DNA of 64,000 bases, from the NCBI GenBank assembly GCA_004764695.1, contig SMSO01000006.1, positions 201,859 through 265,858 on the forward strand. Direction: 5' to 3'. Under the pieces are notes generated by a model. That model did not search any database, was not told the DNA's origin, and saw only the letters and a list, made by a program, of their open reading frames with translations. Source of the stretch: Schizochytrium sp. TIO01 (taxonomy: Eukaryota; Sar; Bigyra; Thraustochytrida; Thraustochytriidae). The position numbers were made by a program, and so were the translations under genes. This document shows positions 55,342-64,000 of the stretch, in pieces (positions within the stretch are counted from its first letter, which is position 1; every line of letters starts with the position of its first letter).

Positions 55342-56942
55342 ATCCTATAATGATTTTTCCAGGAGATCGCGAGGTCAATCAACGTGTGGCGTTTGATTTC
55401 TTCTTTTCGTCTGATTGTCGATTAAACCAGTCGTCTGTTGCTTAAAAGCTCAGAAGAGGTTTAGCCCAAAACTATCCGCTGCCGTTTGACCTTACAAACG
55501 CCGTGTTAAGCCTTTGACAAGATCAATTTGGGATTTGCTGCATTGCATCAACCTCAAACTTGGCTTGAAGAAGGTACTCTCTAATCGTATGTTTTCCTCA
55601 AAGTACCTGGAGCAATAGCACGCTACCTATCTAGTACCACTTATGTATCTTCTTAGTCTAGAGATCAAGGTTTTGGTCTGTCCAGTGGCCGGTGTCGGAC
55701 GGGCTGGCACGCTTTCTTTCTTTCTTTCTTACTTTCTTTCTTTCTTTCTTTGTATATGTGTGCGCACTATCTAGTTCGTTACTGCAAAATGGTGCTTCTT
55801 CGTTCCTCGTTCCTCTTACACATGATCTCATGCTACTAGAGTGTTTCGATCCGACAGTCTGTTGCAATTGGGAAATAAAAGGCCCTCTCAGGAGCAGAAG
55901 ATATCGTTTTGGATGCATGCTTCCCGAGTGCAATTTGGACTGGTTCATAATATTTGCCTTGGGCTCTTCTGAGGAATGTCAGGCAATATAACGTAGAAGA
56001 AGGTTTTGCATGTCTTGGTGGCACATGCGAAGTCGTAAACAAATGCTGGACCATTGGCTTTTGATTGCCAACGGGTATAAGTAGTTAGGTCCCTAATTCT
56101 ACGAAAGTATGAGTCCTGAGTTCTTTAGTCCTACACAACATTATTGGTGGGCTCTAAGAAACTTTTTACCTTTCTTTTCTTCTATTTTTAAGTATCATTG
56201 AGCTCTAGCTAGCACTGATAAGCATTTCTTAATCTCTTGAAAGTGCTGATACCGCGATCAGTCCTACTCCATGGTACTCTAAGAGGACCCCGATAAGTTG
56301 TACGGTGCCCTTCAGTATGGCAGCAAGATATAGTCAACATCACCCCTATGTTTGTTGCATTCCCCACGAAGCCAAAGGTAGTTCCTTCTGCAAATTTTGG
56401 TCTTGGGTGGGTAAGAAAGTACATTTGCATAATAAAATAAAACTAATCAAGCAGGAAACCAAGAAATTATCAATCGTCTATAAGAACACAAAATTAGATT
56501 TTACTCAGGGTAATACTAGGTAGAGATGTTTCATCAATCAAAGAGAATGGGAATCAGGCTCGCTATCCGTACATGTTAAAAAGGTATTGGTTGGGATGCG
56601 GCAAAAGAATTAGAGAGCAGTAAAGATGAGAAAATATGCCAAAGCAGGTTGCAGTCATCAACAACATCGAAGACTGCCTGAACTATGTTACCAAACAAGC
56701 AGAAAAGGTCTCTTTGGCCTAATCATGCTGCCTAGATAGAGCATCTCGTTCTTGTTTTTGTTTGCTTTTCTCCTGCTAAGGAAATTTCCTCTCTTGACAT
56801 ACGCGGCATGATGGTCACTAGGGACTCCAGCAGCCCAGGGAAAGGAAGCAACCTGAGGTTACTTTCTACAGATCCGAGATTAGGCTTCAAGACGTTGTTG
56901 AAGAGTTTGGGAGAAGGGTTAATTAATTGACCAGTCTCAAAT
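55342..56942. other. Intergenic region between array gene 6 and the ATP-grasp gene
   Basis: About 1.6 kb without a supported gene. It holds the upstream region of array gene 6, the TTTC array at 55712-55751 and, at the right, the 3' flank of the ATP-grasp gene. An open minus frame at 56732-57106 mostly overlaps the end of that gene and is not called. Confidence 0.5.
55712..55751. repeat. (TTTC)n microsatellite
   Basis: About ten TTTC units with one interruption (TTAC). Confidence 0.85.
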
Positions 56943-58448
56943 TTAGGCAACCATCTCCGGAGTAGTCTCAACCTCGACTTCCTCAGGAGCAGTGGGGGGC
57001 ACGATGGTGCAGTTAGCAGCGGAATCGTGGATAATGTCAAGAAGGTTGCCCATCTCGAGGAGCATATCCTCGCCGGAGCAGTTGCCCTTGAGATGAACCT
57101 CACCAATCCAGTCCGGGAGACGGGAGTCGAGACCCTTGACGGACTCCTTAGCCTTCTTGAAGTAGGTCAAGTCGTGGAAGTACGGGGACTTCCTGGACTC
57201 CTCGAGGAAGTCAGCACCGTCCATAATCTCACCGGTGAGCGGGGCGTTGGGGAGGATGTAGCCATAGACGCAGAAAGGTTCCTCAGCGCGGGGAGGGTTG
57301 ATGGGGATGTCGAGCATGGCGAGGGTGAACTCGAGCATGGGGTTGACGCCCCAGACCTGTCTGTGGGTATCAACGGTAGCACCACCACCGACGCGAGGGT
57401 TGTTCTCAATGAGGATGGGGCCAGTAGGGGTCATCCAGGTCTCGACGTGGAAGGCACCGGTGTGGAAGCCAAGGCCGCGGGTCACGGCAGCAGCGTACTG
57501 GATCATCTCTTCCTGGACCTCACGCGGGGAGAGGGAGGGGGCAATGCTGCCGAGCTCCTGGTATGTGTGCGGGAGTGCCTCGAGGTTGTCGAGTACGTTG
57601 GAGTACACAAGCTCGCCCTTGTTGAGAACAACCTCAACGTCGAACTCGTTGATGCGACCACCGTAGATGTTCGGGAGCACACAGGTCTCTGCCATGACGG
57701 GAGCCTGGCGCTGAACGGCGCCGTGGTTGTTCTTGAGGCCCCAGCTGGAGTCAATGTCAGCGAAGACACGCTCGAGGGTGTGGCGGAGCTCTGCATTGTC
57801 ATCGACACGGTAGACACCGGCGCTGCCCATTCCGGAAGAGGGCTTGACAATCATGGGGAAGCCAATCTCGCGGGCGGCGACCTCGGCGTCGTTGACGTCC
57901 CAGATCTGCACGGCCTTGATCGAGTTAATGTTGGCCTCGCGGAGAGCCTCGCGAGTGCGGAACTTGTCGCGAGCAATTTCGTAGGCCTGAGGGGGGTTGC
58001 CGGGAAGCTCGAGAAGCTTGGCAATGCGGCTCATGAGGAGCACGACGGCTTCGTGGGGGGACCACACGCCATCGAAGGTGAGTCCAGCCTCGCGGACGAC
58101 GGCAACGGCGTTCTCAGCACCGTTCTTGGCGCCAAGATCTGCGAAGAGCTCGGCATCGACGGCTGCGCTGCAGTCCTCGTAGTACTTGGCCTTCTTGTCT
58201 TGCTGGAAAATCGCTGTGATCTTCAGTCCGTATGCGCGAAGTCCCTTGAGGTGATCGCAGAGAAACTTGGCGCACGTAGGGTAAACGAAGTCTCCTCCCA
58301 CAAAGAGCATGTGCTTGCCCTTGAGCGAGGCGAGGCGAGCGCGCTGGGTCTCGTCATCGGCGGCATTCACCTCGAGGAGCTCCTGGATGCGCTCCGGGGT
58401 GAGGTCGTCCACCTGGGGTGCCTCACGGGGGGGGAACTCGAGAACCAT
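56943..58448 (-). CDS. ATP-grasp carboxylate-amine ligase, carnosine-synthase-like
   Basis: 501 aa, ATG at 58448 (AGGATGG), TAA stop. ATP-grasp enzymes activate a carboxylate as acyl-phosphate and join it to an amine. An N-terminal Rossmann-like part (MLFVGGDFVYP, about 47-57) and SPHEAVVLLMSRIAKLLELPG (130-150) precede the ATP-grasp fold. Visible binding residues are Lys162 in RDKFRTREALR, Lys202 in GFPMIVKPSSGMGSAGVYRV (glycine-rich loop), EFDVEVVLNKGELVYSNVLDN (268-288), and the metal-binding end HVETWMTPTGPILIENNPRVGGG (334-356: Glu336, Glu348, Asn350, Arg352). The EFDVE block and overall order resemble carnosine synthase and bacterial L-amino-acid ligases rather than carbamoyl-phosphate synthase. 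No targeting signal is visible, so it is probably cytosolic. G/C-ending codons are strongly preferred compared with all other genes here, suggesting high expression or different ancestry. Exact amide product unknown. Confidence 0.8.
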   Translation of the reverse strand: MVLEFPPREAPQVDDLTPERIQELLEVNAADDETQRARLASLKGKHMLFVGGDFVYPTCAKFLCDHLKGLRAYGLKITAIFQQDKKAKYYEDCSAAVDAELFADLGAKNGAENAVAVVREAGLTFDGVWSPHEAVVLLMSRIAKLLELPGNPPQAYEIARDKFRTREALREANINSIKAVQIWDVNDAEVAAREIGFPMIVKPSSGMGSAGVYRVDDNAELRHTLERVFADIDSSWGLKNNHGAVQRQAPVMAETCVLPNIYGGRINEFDVEVVLNKGELVYSNVLDNLEALPHTYQELGSIAPSLSPREVQEEMIQYAAAVTRGLGFHTGAFHVETWMTPTGPILIENNPRVGGGATVDTHRQVWGVNPMLEFTLAMLDIPINPPRAEEPFCVYGYILPNAPLTGEIMDGADFLEESRKSPYFHDLTYFKKAKESVKGLDSRLPDWIGEVHLKGNCSGEDMLLEMGNLLDIIHDSAANCTIVPPTAPEEVEVETTPEMVA

Positions 58449-58524
58449 CCTGCTGTGAGTTTTTATTTACTTCTGCTGCTGATGCTCTTGATTGATCTCA
58501 ACTACACGAGTCGAGTCACGTTTG

Positions 58525-58570
58525 GGGTTTGCTTGAGCTAGTGCAGTGCAGTTTCGGGTTTGCTTGAGCT
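58525..58570 (-). promoter_or_regulatory. Duplicated 15-bp element upstream of the ATP-grasp gene
   Basis: GGGTTTGCTTGAGCT occurs at 58525-58539 and again at 58556-58570, a spacing of 31 bp (about three helical turns), 77-122 bp upstream of the start codon. In the gene's sense it reads AGCTCAAGCAAACCC. An exact repeat of this length just upstream of a strongly codon-biased gene is a candidate activator site. It could equally lie in the 5' UTR. Confidence 0.35.
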
Positions 58571-58575
58571 CGAAT

Positions 58576-58597
58576 CTGTCTGTCTGTCTGTCTGTCT
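58576..58597. repeat. (CTGT)n tetranucleotide tract
   Basis: Five CTGT units immediately upstream of the duplicated 15-bp element in the sense of the ATP-grasp gene. Confidence 0.8.
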
Positions 58598-59669
58598 TCT
58601 GCTCCTTTGCTTTTCCTTTTTCATTCTCTCTTTCAGCAGTTTTGAAAATTTAATTTCTTTCTTCTTCTTTTCTTTTTCAAAACTTTTTGCAAACAAATAC
58701 CACTTTTTTTCAAAAGGTAAGACTTTCACGCTAAGCAAAGACCTTTTCTTTTTTTCTCCCTTTTAGATGTATTAAAAATACACAACAACACCAACAAAAC
58801 ATTAATGAAGCTCTTTTTTCTTTTTTTTTTTCTTTTTTTTTTTTAATCTTTTAATCTTTTATCTTTTTTAACTAATTTCGGATCTTTTTAAACATATATC
58901 TGTGGAGAGGAGAAAATCATGATTCAAGAGTGTTTTGTTTCCTCTGCTTTTGTAAATAAACCCTTGCTCGCTGGAAGTCTGCGGAAGGCTCTGGATCCCG
59001 AGTTGGTACCTGTCTTCTCCGCACTATTTGCTACTGCTTTGTGCCAGCTTGGACGTATTTGGGTAGTTCGCGCAGAGTTTTGGCAGAGTTCGAGCTGCGA
59101 CTGCCTTCCTTTTCCCTCTTTCTCTCTCTCGCTCTCCTTGCAATCACTCAATGTATGTGCTACTACCTACCTCCTACCAGCCTGATACCGCTATCAGTAG
59201 CACCCTGTCAGGTCCACTTCTCTCCTCCATCTCTTCGAACTTTCAAGTGTTTCTTTCTTCTCTTTTCTCCTTCGTCGCCAGGGACCAGCATCGCTCTAGC
59301 AGTCCCTACCTCCCTCCTACTACTAACCCCTGACTTCTTCTTTTTCTTTTCTTTCCTTATTCTTTGACAACGTTAATTCAAACATCTGTTTTAAAATTAA
59401 ATTAAATATTGAATAAACATTCTCCTTTTCCTCTCTTTTTTTTCTTTTTTTTTTTTAAATGAAAAGTTCATTGTAAACGCAGTCTTGACAAGAATCAGCT
59501 TAGTGCATAGTCTAGTGGGCGCCTAGTCTCTTGTACGATCTTTCGCCAGAACCTGGTCAATAAGAAGGAAACATCGAAAGAAAACAGAAAAACTTATTAT
59601 AACCAACATAAAACGATACAGCAAATAAAATTGTAAACTGCGCAAACAAAGAACTCGAAGAAGATAAAT

Positions 59670-59686
59670 AGAGAGAGAGAGAGAGG
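59670..59686. repeat. (GA)n tract
   Basis: About eight GA units, intergenic. Confidence 0.7.
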
Positions 59687-59925
59687 CAGATCATGAATGA
59701 GGACCTCCACCCACAGCATATCCATCCCTCCTTTGGCTGCCTCGCCGTTCGTGAAACCCTTTCCTGAGCGGTCTTCGGCGCACGCTCCCCGTCCCTTGCC
59801 AGCTCCACGGGGCCTTCTCTGTACCCACCCATCCATGCACACGAGGCTTCAGACGGAGTCCATCGAACGCGGTCGAACGCGTGGTCCACAGAAGAAGATC
59901 AGTATCCATCGATCGAACAATCAAT

Positions 59926-59957
59926 CTTTCTTTCTTTCTTTCTTTCTCTCTTTCTTG
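59926..59957. repeat. (TTTC)n tract
   Basis: About seven TTTC units leading into an AT-rich island with ATTATC repeats. Confidence 0.75.
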
Positions 59958-61126
59958 TCTACTTTTATTATTATCATTATCATTATATTAATTAAAAATA
60001 TACAAAAGTTGAACATTACGATAGTGAAATAATGTGTAAACAAAAGAGTTTTAATTTTCAATTAATAAAAAACAAAGATGAAAGTTTTGCAACTTTTCAT
60101 TTCTACTTCATTCACGAAGCCCCCTTAGGCATGTCCTAAGAGTTCCTACCGCAAACCCATTCGAACTGGCGTCATTCAAATTACGTGCCATACTGTATAG
60201 TTCCTTTCAAGGTCAGGAATTCGTTTGCGCGATGATTCATTGATTAATTAATTAATTCACCAATTAATTATTTCGCTCAGGCCGAAAGAGCGAGAGGGGG
60301 CGCAGAAGCAGGGGCCTCAAGCTCGATTGTCTGCTGCAACTGCTCGCGCCTCCGCTCTTTCGAAGGCTCCTTTGAAGGCCTCTCGATCGATGGATGGATG
60401 GTCCATCGATTCATCATCGAACTTCGAGCATCATCATCATTCACGGCGCGCGGCTGGCTCGTGCGAAGGCCACTGTAGGCTATCCCCGCGCAAGTAGGAT
60501 ATACCCTCTTTCTCTACTACACGGCCCCCTATAACCTACTTGCGGCCTCTTCTATAAACCACTTGGCTCCGGCTTCCGGAAACCAATTTCTTCGCCTTTT
60601 CCTCGCCATCCATTTCACCCCCGCCCCCCTTCATCCCACACTGGACACCCTCAACGAGTCCTACTCTGCAGCAGAGGAGACGCATCCCACCTGGCCCCCT
60701 CTGGCTTCCGCAATATGTTCGGTGGCGAGGTGTCCTGCGGTGGTTCTTAGTGTTTACTATACTCGTAATAGGACTGCTTTGGCCACTGGTTTTGCTCGGA
60801 GCGCGGCTCTTCCCAGTTCTCCCCAGACTAGCCCCTTTTCGAACGCGCCTCCCCCTCCCCGCCCAGAGAGCTTGGGGTCATGTAAGGACTTGAGGCGCAG
60901 GCTCTCGATGCCGGGGGTATCCGTTCCACGAGGAACCCTTGGGGAACGGTAATGCGGGGATCGCCTCTCTGTGCCTTTCTGCCTATGATTCATTCTTCCT
61001 GTGCTTAGTTTGGGTGCCACAAAGATGAATGAGCGATCATCATCTCACTCCGTTTGGCGCTTGGAACTGCCTGAGTCATCGCGGCGATTCTGCGTGGATG
61101 AGAGAGCCGCGTCGCGAGAGGAATCC

Positions 61127-61157
61127 TGGATGGATGGATGGATGGATGGATGGATGC
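61127..61157. repeat. (TGGA)n microsatellite
   Basis: About eight TGGA units. Short frames read MDGW through it and are artefacts. Confidence 0.85.
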
Positions 61158-61259
61158 GTGGACAGTCAAGAGTGCTGCAGAAGGACAGTCAGTCAGGCGG
61201 TCAGACTGCCTGAGCAAAGGAGCCGTCGTACGCGCCGCAGGAATTGTCTCCACGAAAGA

Positions 61260-61330
61260 TTACATCACATTACATTGCATTACATTACATTACATTGCAT
61301 TGCATTACATTGCATTACATTGCATTGCAC
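61260..61330. repeat. (CATTA/CATTG)n pentanucleotide array
   Basis: About 14 five-base units that alternate irregularly between CATTA and CATTG; the unit length is preserved while the fifth base varies. Confidence 0.85.
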
Positions 61331-61737
61331 TCTATCACTGAGTTACCTCGCACGTAGCCGCCTAGTAGTTACCTACCTCCCTCCATCTGAGCAGCCCTGT
61401 AGGCCTCCCTACCGCATTCTCTAGCCCACCCTGCCCCTGACTGCTTCCGCTGACTAACCAACACTCTAAGTAACCTTAGGTGCGTACGTACGGTCGTTAG
61501 CTGTGTCATTTCGCGCAACGACCTGGTCACTAGCAGTCAACTACCGGTCGCTAGCCAGCGCCGTCCTACTAGTTGCTATGACGTCACTCACTTTGTCTGG
61601 TCATCTTCCACTAGTAGGGCCTGGCTACCGCTAACGGTAAGCGGCTAGTCGGTACTTCCCCTCTCTTTCATGCACGCACAGAAAGATTCAATGATCCACT
61701 GCAAAGAAAGCGTTGAATCCAAGTCTTAAAAGAAGAA

Positions 61738-61748
61738 GAGAGAGAGAG

Positions 61749-61787
<39 letters not shown>

Positions 61788-61792
61788 AAAAG
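61738..61792. repeat. (GA)n-(GAAA)n compound microsatellite
   Basis: A short GA run passes into about eleven GAAA units. Confidence 0.85.
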
Positions 61793-62050
61793 GGGGAAAG
61801 CCAACTTTTATCTGTCTATCGCTGTATCCATCGATCGATTGATTGATCAATCTTTCTATCTGCCTGTCTCTCCGTCGCCCATCTTCTGACGCCACGCTGA
61901 GAGCAGTGAGTGCGAAGAGAGCGGCTCTGAGCTCCACCAATGGGCCGCCAATCGCCGCTCAGCGAGCATCCGCAGAAGGGGCAGAAGGCGGGCCGGTCAC
62001 GCAGACAGACCATCATGGCCACCCATCATCCCTCCTTCGAGGCCTGTTAA

Positions 62051-62051
62051 G

Positions 62052-62092
<41 letters not shown>
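62051..62092. repeat. (GATA)n microsatellite
   Basis: About ten perfect GATA units. Confidence 0.9.
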
Positions 62093-62439
62093 CATTGAAA
62101 GGAGTTTTCTCCATTGTCCATATTGGTGTAGTAAGGAGTAAGATCCCCTCTTTCTTTCTTTCTTTCCTTCTTTTCCTTTTCCTTTTATTTAACAGTTGTT
62201 TCAATCAGATCGTATAAAAATGCATTTTTTTAAATATTATTTTCATTTTGCCATTAGCATTCATGATTACAACAGCAAATACTTGCAAAAGAATATGCAG
62301 ACGGTGATGAATGATGGCGGCAGCGAATGCTTAGAATGGAAAGAAGCGGAGAGGGCTCGAAATCAGGGCTCCTCGATCGTAAGAAAGTTAAAGAGAAGAG
62401 CGCAGACAGCAGATCTCTTGAAAAATGCGCGAATGCGAA

Positions 62440-62485
62440 GGGATGGATGGATGGATGGATGGGTGGATGGGTGGATGGGTGGATC
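62440..62485. repeat. (GGAT/GGGT)n microsatellite
   Basis: About five GGAT units followed by alternating GGGT and GGAT units, so the second half is an 8-bp higher-order repeat. Confidence 0.8.
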
Positions 62486-62812
62486 AAGGAGAAAGAAGCT
62501 ACTTACTTGGGCAGAAACGAGGAGCTAAGAAGATGTGGAGATGATGGGAATCGTCGCCGAAGCGAAGTAAATTTCGCCAGAACAGGAATGAGTGAGAAGA
62601 AGGGGTAACGTAACCGCGGATCATGCTTTGGACTGAATGCGCTCACTCCAGGTACGTGGATTAGTGAAAGATGAAAGAAAGAAAGGGAAGCTGAGGCTGT
62701 TTCGAATTGTTTTTGGTTTTGTTTTAAAGAGAAAAAGAACAATATTTTCACCTCAGTTCCTTCAAAACGTTTCGTTTGATTTAGTTTTATTTTATTTTAA
62801 GATAAAATGTTT

Positions 62813-62845
62813 TTAATAATAATAATTATTATTATTATTATTATA
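62813..62845. repeat. (AAT)n(ATT)n palindromic triplet tract
   Basis: AAT triplets run into ATT triplets, so the tract is self-complementary and could extrude as an AT-only hairpin. Confidence 0.75.
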
Positions 62846-64000
62846 AAATGAGTAAATTTGGTTTGCAGTGTCATTCATTCTTTCTCTTAGGGTCAAGACT
62901 TCGATCGCTCGTTCACGGCAGTTTGGAGATTGAAGTTCAACGAGGTTTTGGTTTTGACTGATCTTCAAGATCCTGAGGGTACCGACGGCTACGCTCAAAA
63001 GGCACGCGGAGACAGACGCTGCCAACCTACATACCCGCTCAGCAGCTGCCCGCGTGGATGGATAGATAGATGAATGGGCGCATTTTTGGGGAATGACTGG
63101 TGTGATGGCAAGTCCTTCATTGATCGATTTGAGCCATTCGACGTGCAGATGATTGTAGGTCCTACCTACGTACCAATATATTATGGTAATTTTATTTATC
63201 AATAAAACACAGAAACTTACGACAGACGATTGTTGCGAAATTTACATAAATGTGCTGCGCGATCTTGAACCGCGGCTTCAAGAACCTGCAGAACCAGCAC
63301 GCCTCGCCTCCGCCAAGCAACGAGTCGCAGCTTCGATTGCGCCAGATAAATGAAGGCCGCAGCTCTGGTTCTTTTGAAGTAAGGCATACAAATTCTTCGC
63401 ATGCCTGCCTTTCTTCACAAGCTCGAGCTGTACCATTCGAAAGTGGTCTGCATATGGAATACATTCACACGCATGAATGCATTTGCTTTAAAATAAATAC
63501 ATGCATGCACGTCAGCATGTAACCAGGCGCCTAGCTCTTCATTCTTTGTCTCCAGAGAAGTAGGTCCTACGGCTCCAAAAACCGTGGCCCTGCATCTGAC
63601 GAGATCAAGGCATCTATAGACTCGTAGCGGGAGTTTGAATGGTCTTCGAAGCGGAGATAGGACGTGAGAGCGCGGGTTCCCTTTGATTTTGGTGGGCAGT
63701 GAATTTGCTTTCGATAGTAAACTTGGATGACTGTGATCGAAGCGAATTGAAGCGATGCATTCATTGCGGAAGATGATTGCTCGACTCGCAAAAGAAATCG
63801 CAAGGGAGCTCTTCACTCCATCCTCCTTTGGTTGATCTTCATGTGCGTGTCTGCCTTCGAAGTCAAGAACCGCCTCTACAGATATTATATTGAATTCGCG
63901 ATCAGCCGAGATTTAGGAACTCTCAAGAATTGTCCATGAACGTATTAGAGTCTTGCATCGCGAACGAATCTTCAAGCGCACACTCACTGTCCAGCGAGAA

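Larger units (their letters stand above)
58449..64000. other. Gene-free right flank rich in simple repeats
   Basis: About 5.5 kb without a supported gene. The first 450 bp are strongly pyrimidine-rich on + (purine-rich in the sense of the ATP-grasp gene). AT-rich islands occur at 58,780-58,890, 59,380-59,460, 59,950-60,090, 62,180-62,260 and 62,765-62,850. Simple repeats are listed individually. Frames such as 60563-60952 (+) and 62813-63202 (-) show no domain and partly read through repeats. Confidence 0.5.

Noticed and set aside
57027-58541. 504-codon open frame on + antisense to the ATP-grasp gene
   Set aside because: It starts at GTG, exactly mirrors the real gene, has Val/Glu/Leu-rich composition without domains and is explained by the strong G/C-ending codon bias of the sense gene.

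Overview
The window is nuclear DNA of a eukaryote, most likely an intron-poor protist. The combination of long uninterrupted reading frames (one of 2,063 codons), a standard code using TAA, TAG and TGA, peroxisomal SKL C-termini, roughly balanced base composition and very abundant tetranucleotide microsatellites fits a stramenopile such as a thraustochytrid (labyrinthulomycete). The lineage call is inference from gene style, not from a marker gene. Some candidate reading frames open on non-ATG codons; coding starts given here are the first supported ATG.

Layout. 1-2.96 kb: no supported gene. 2.96-10.7 kb: a convergent pair, an Asteroid/XPG-like PIN-domain protein (+) and a giant secretory-pathway TPR protein (-), whose coding 3' ends overlap by 7 bases. 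10.7-20.9 kb: a gene desert with large microsatellites, including (GATT) of about 250 bp and (GTTT) of about 90 bp. 20.9-26.5 kb: two paralogous, single-pass, sulfotransferase-like proteins sharing a GPESSGTRFVSRSI loop, both on +. 27.3-27.9 kb: phosphatidylinositol synthase (-). 29.7-55.4 kb: six tandem paralogous acyl-activating enzymes (ANL superfamily), all on the minus strand, all single-exon and all ending in the peroxisomal targeting signal SKL. 56.9-58.4 kb: a GC-rich, codon-biased ATP-grasp ligase (-) resembling carnosine-synthase-type dipeptide/amino-acid ligases. 58.5-64 kb: microsatellites and no supported gene.

The six-gene peroxisomal array is the main feature. The genes keep the complete adenylation/thioesterification motif set, so all look functional, but they differ in a variable linker beside the acyl-binding region, in the residues around the GMTE motif and in the C-terminal domain. 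Similarity follows map order (genes 1 and 2 alike, 3 and 4 alike, 5 and 6 more divergent), as expected for stepwise tandem duplication followed by substrate diversification. The natural inference is a locus widening the range of acids activated to CoA thioesters inside peroxisomes, for beta-oxidation or side-chain trimming. Substrates cannot be read from the sequence.

Intergenic DNA is full of simple repeats with 4-5 bp units, short perfect inverted repeats and AT-rich islands. I saw no transposon, rRNA, convincing tRNA or CRISPR.
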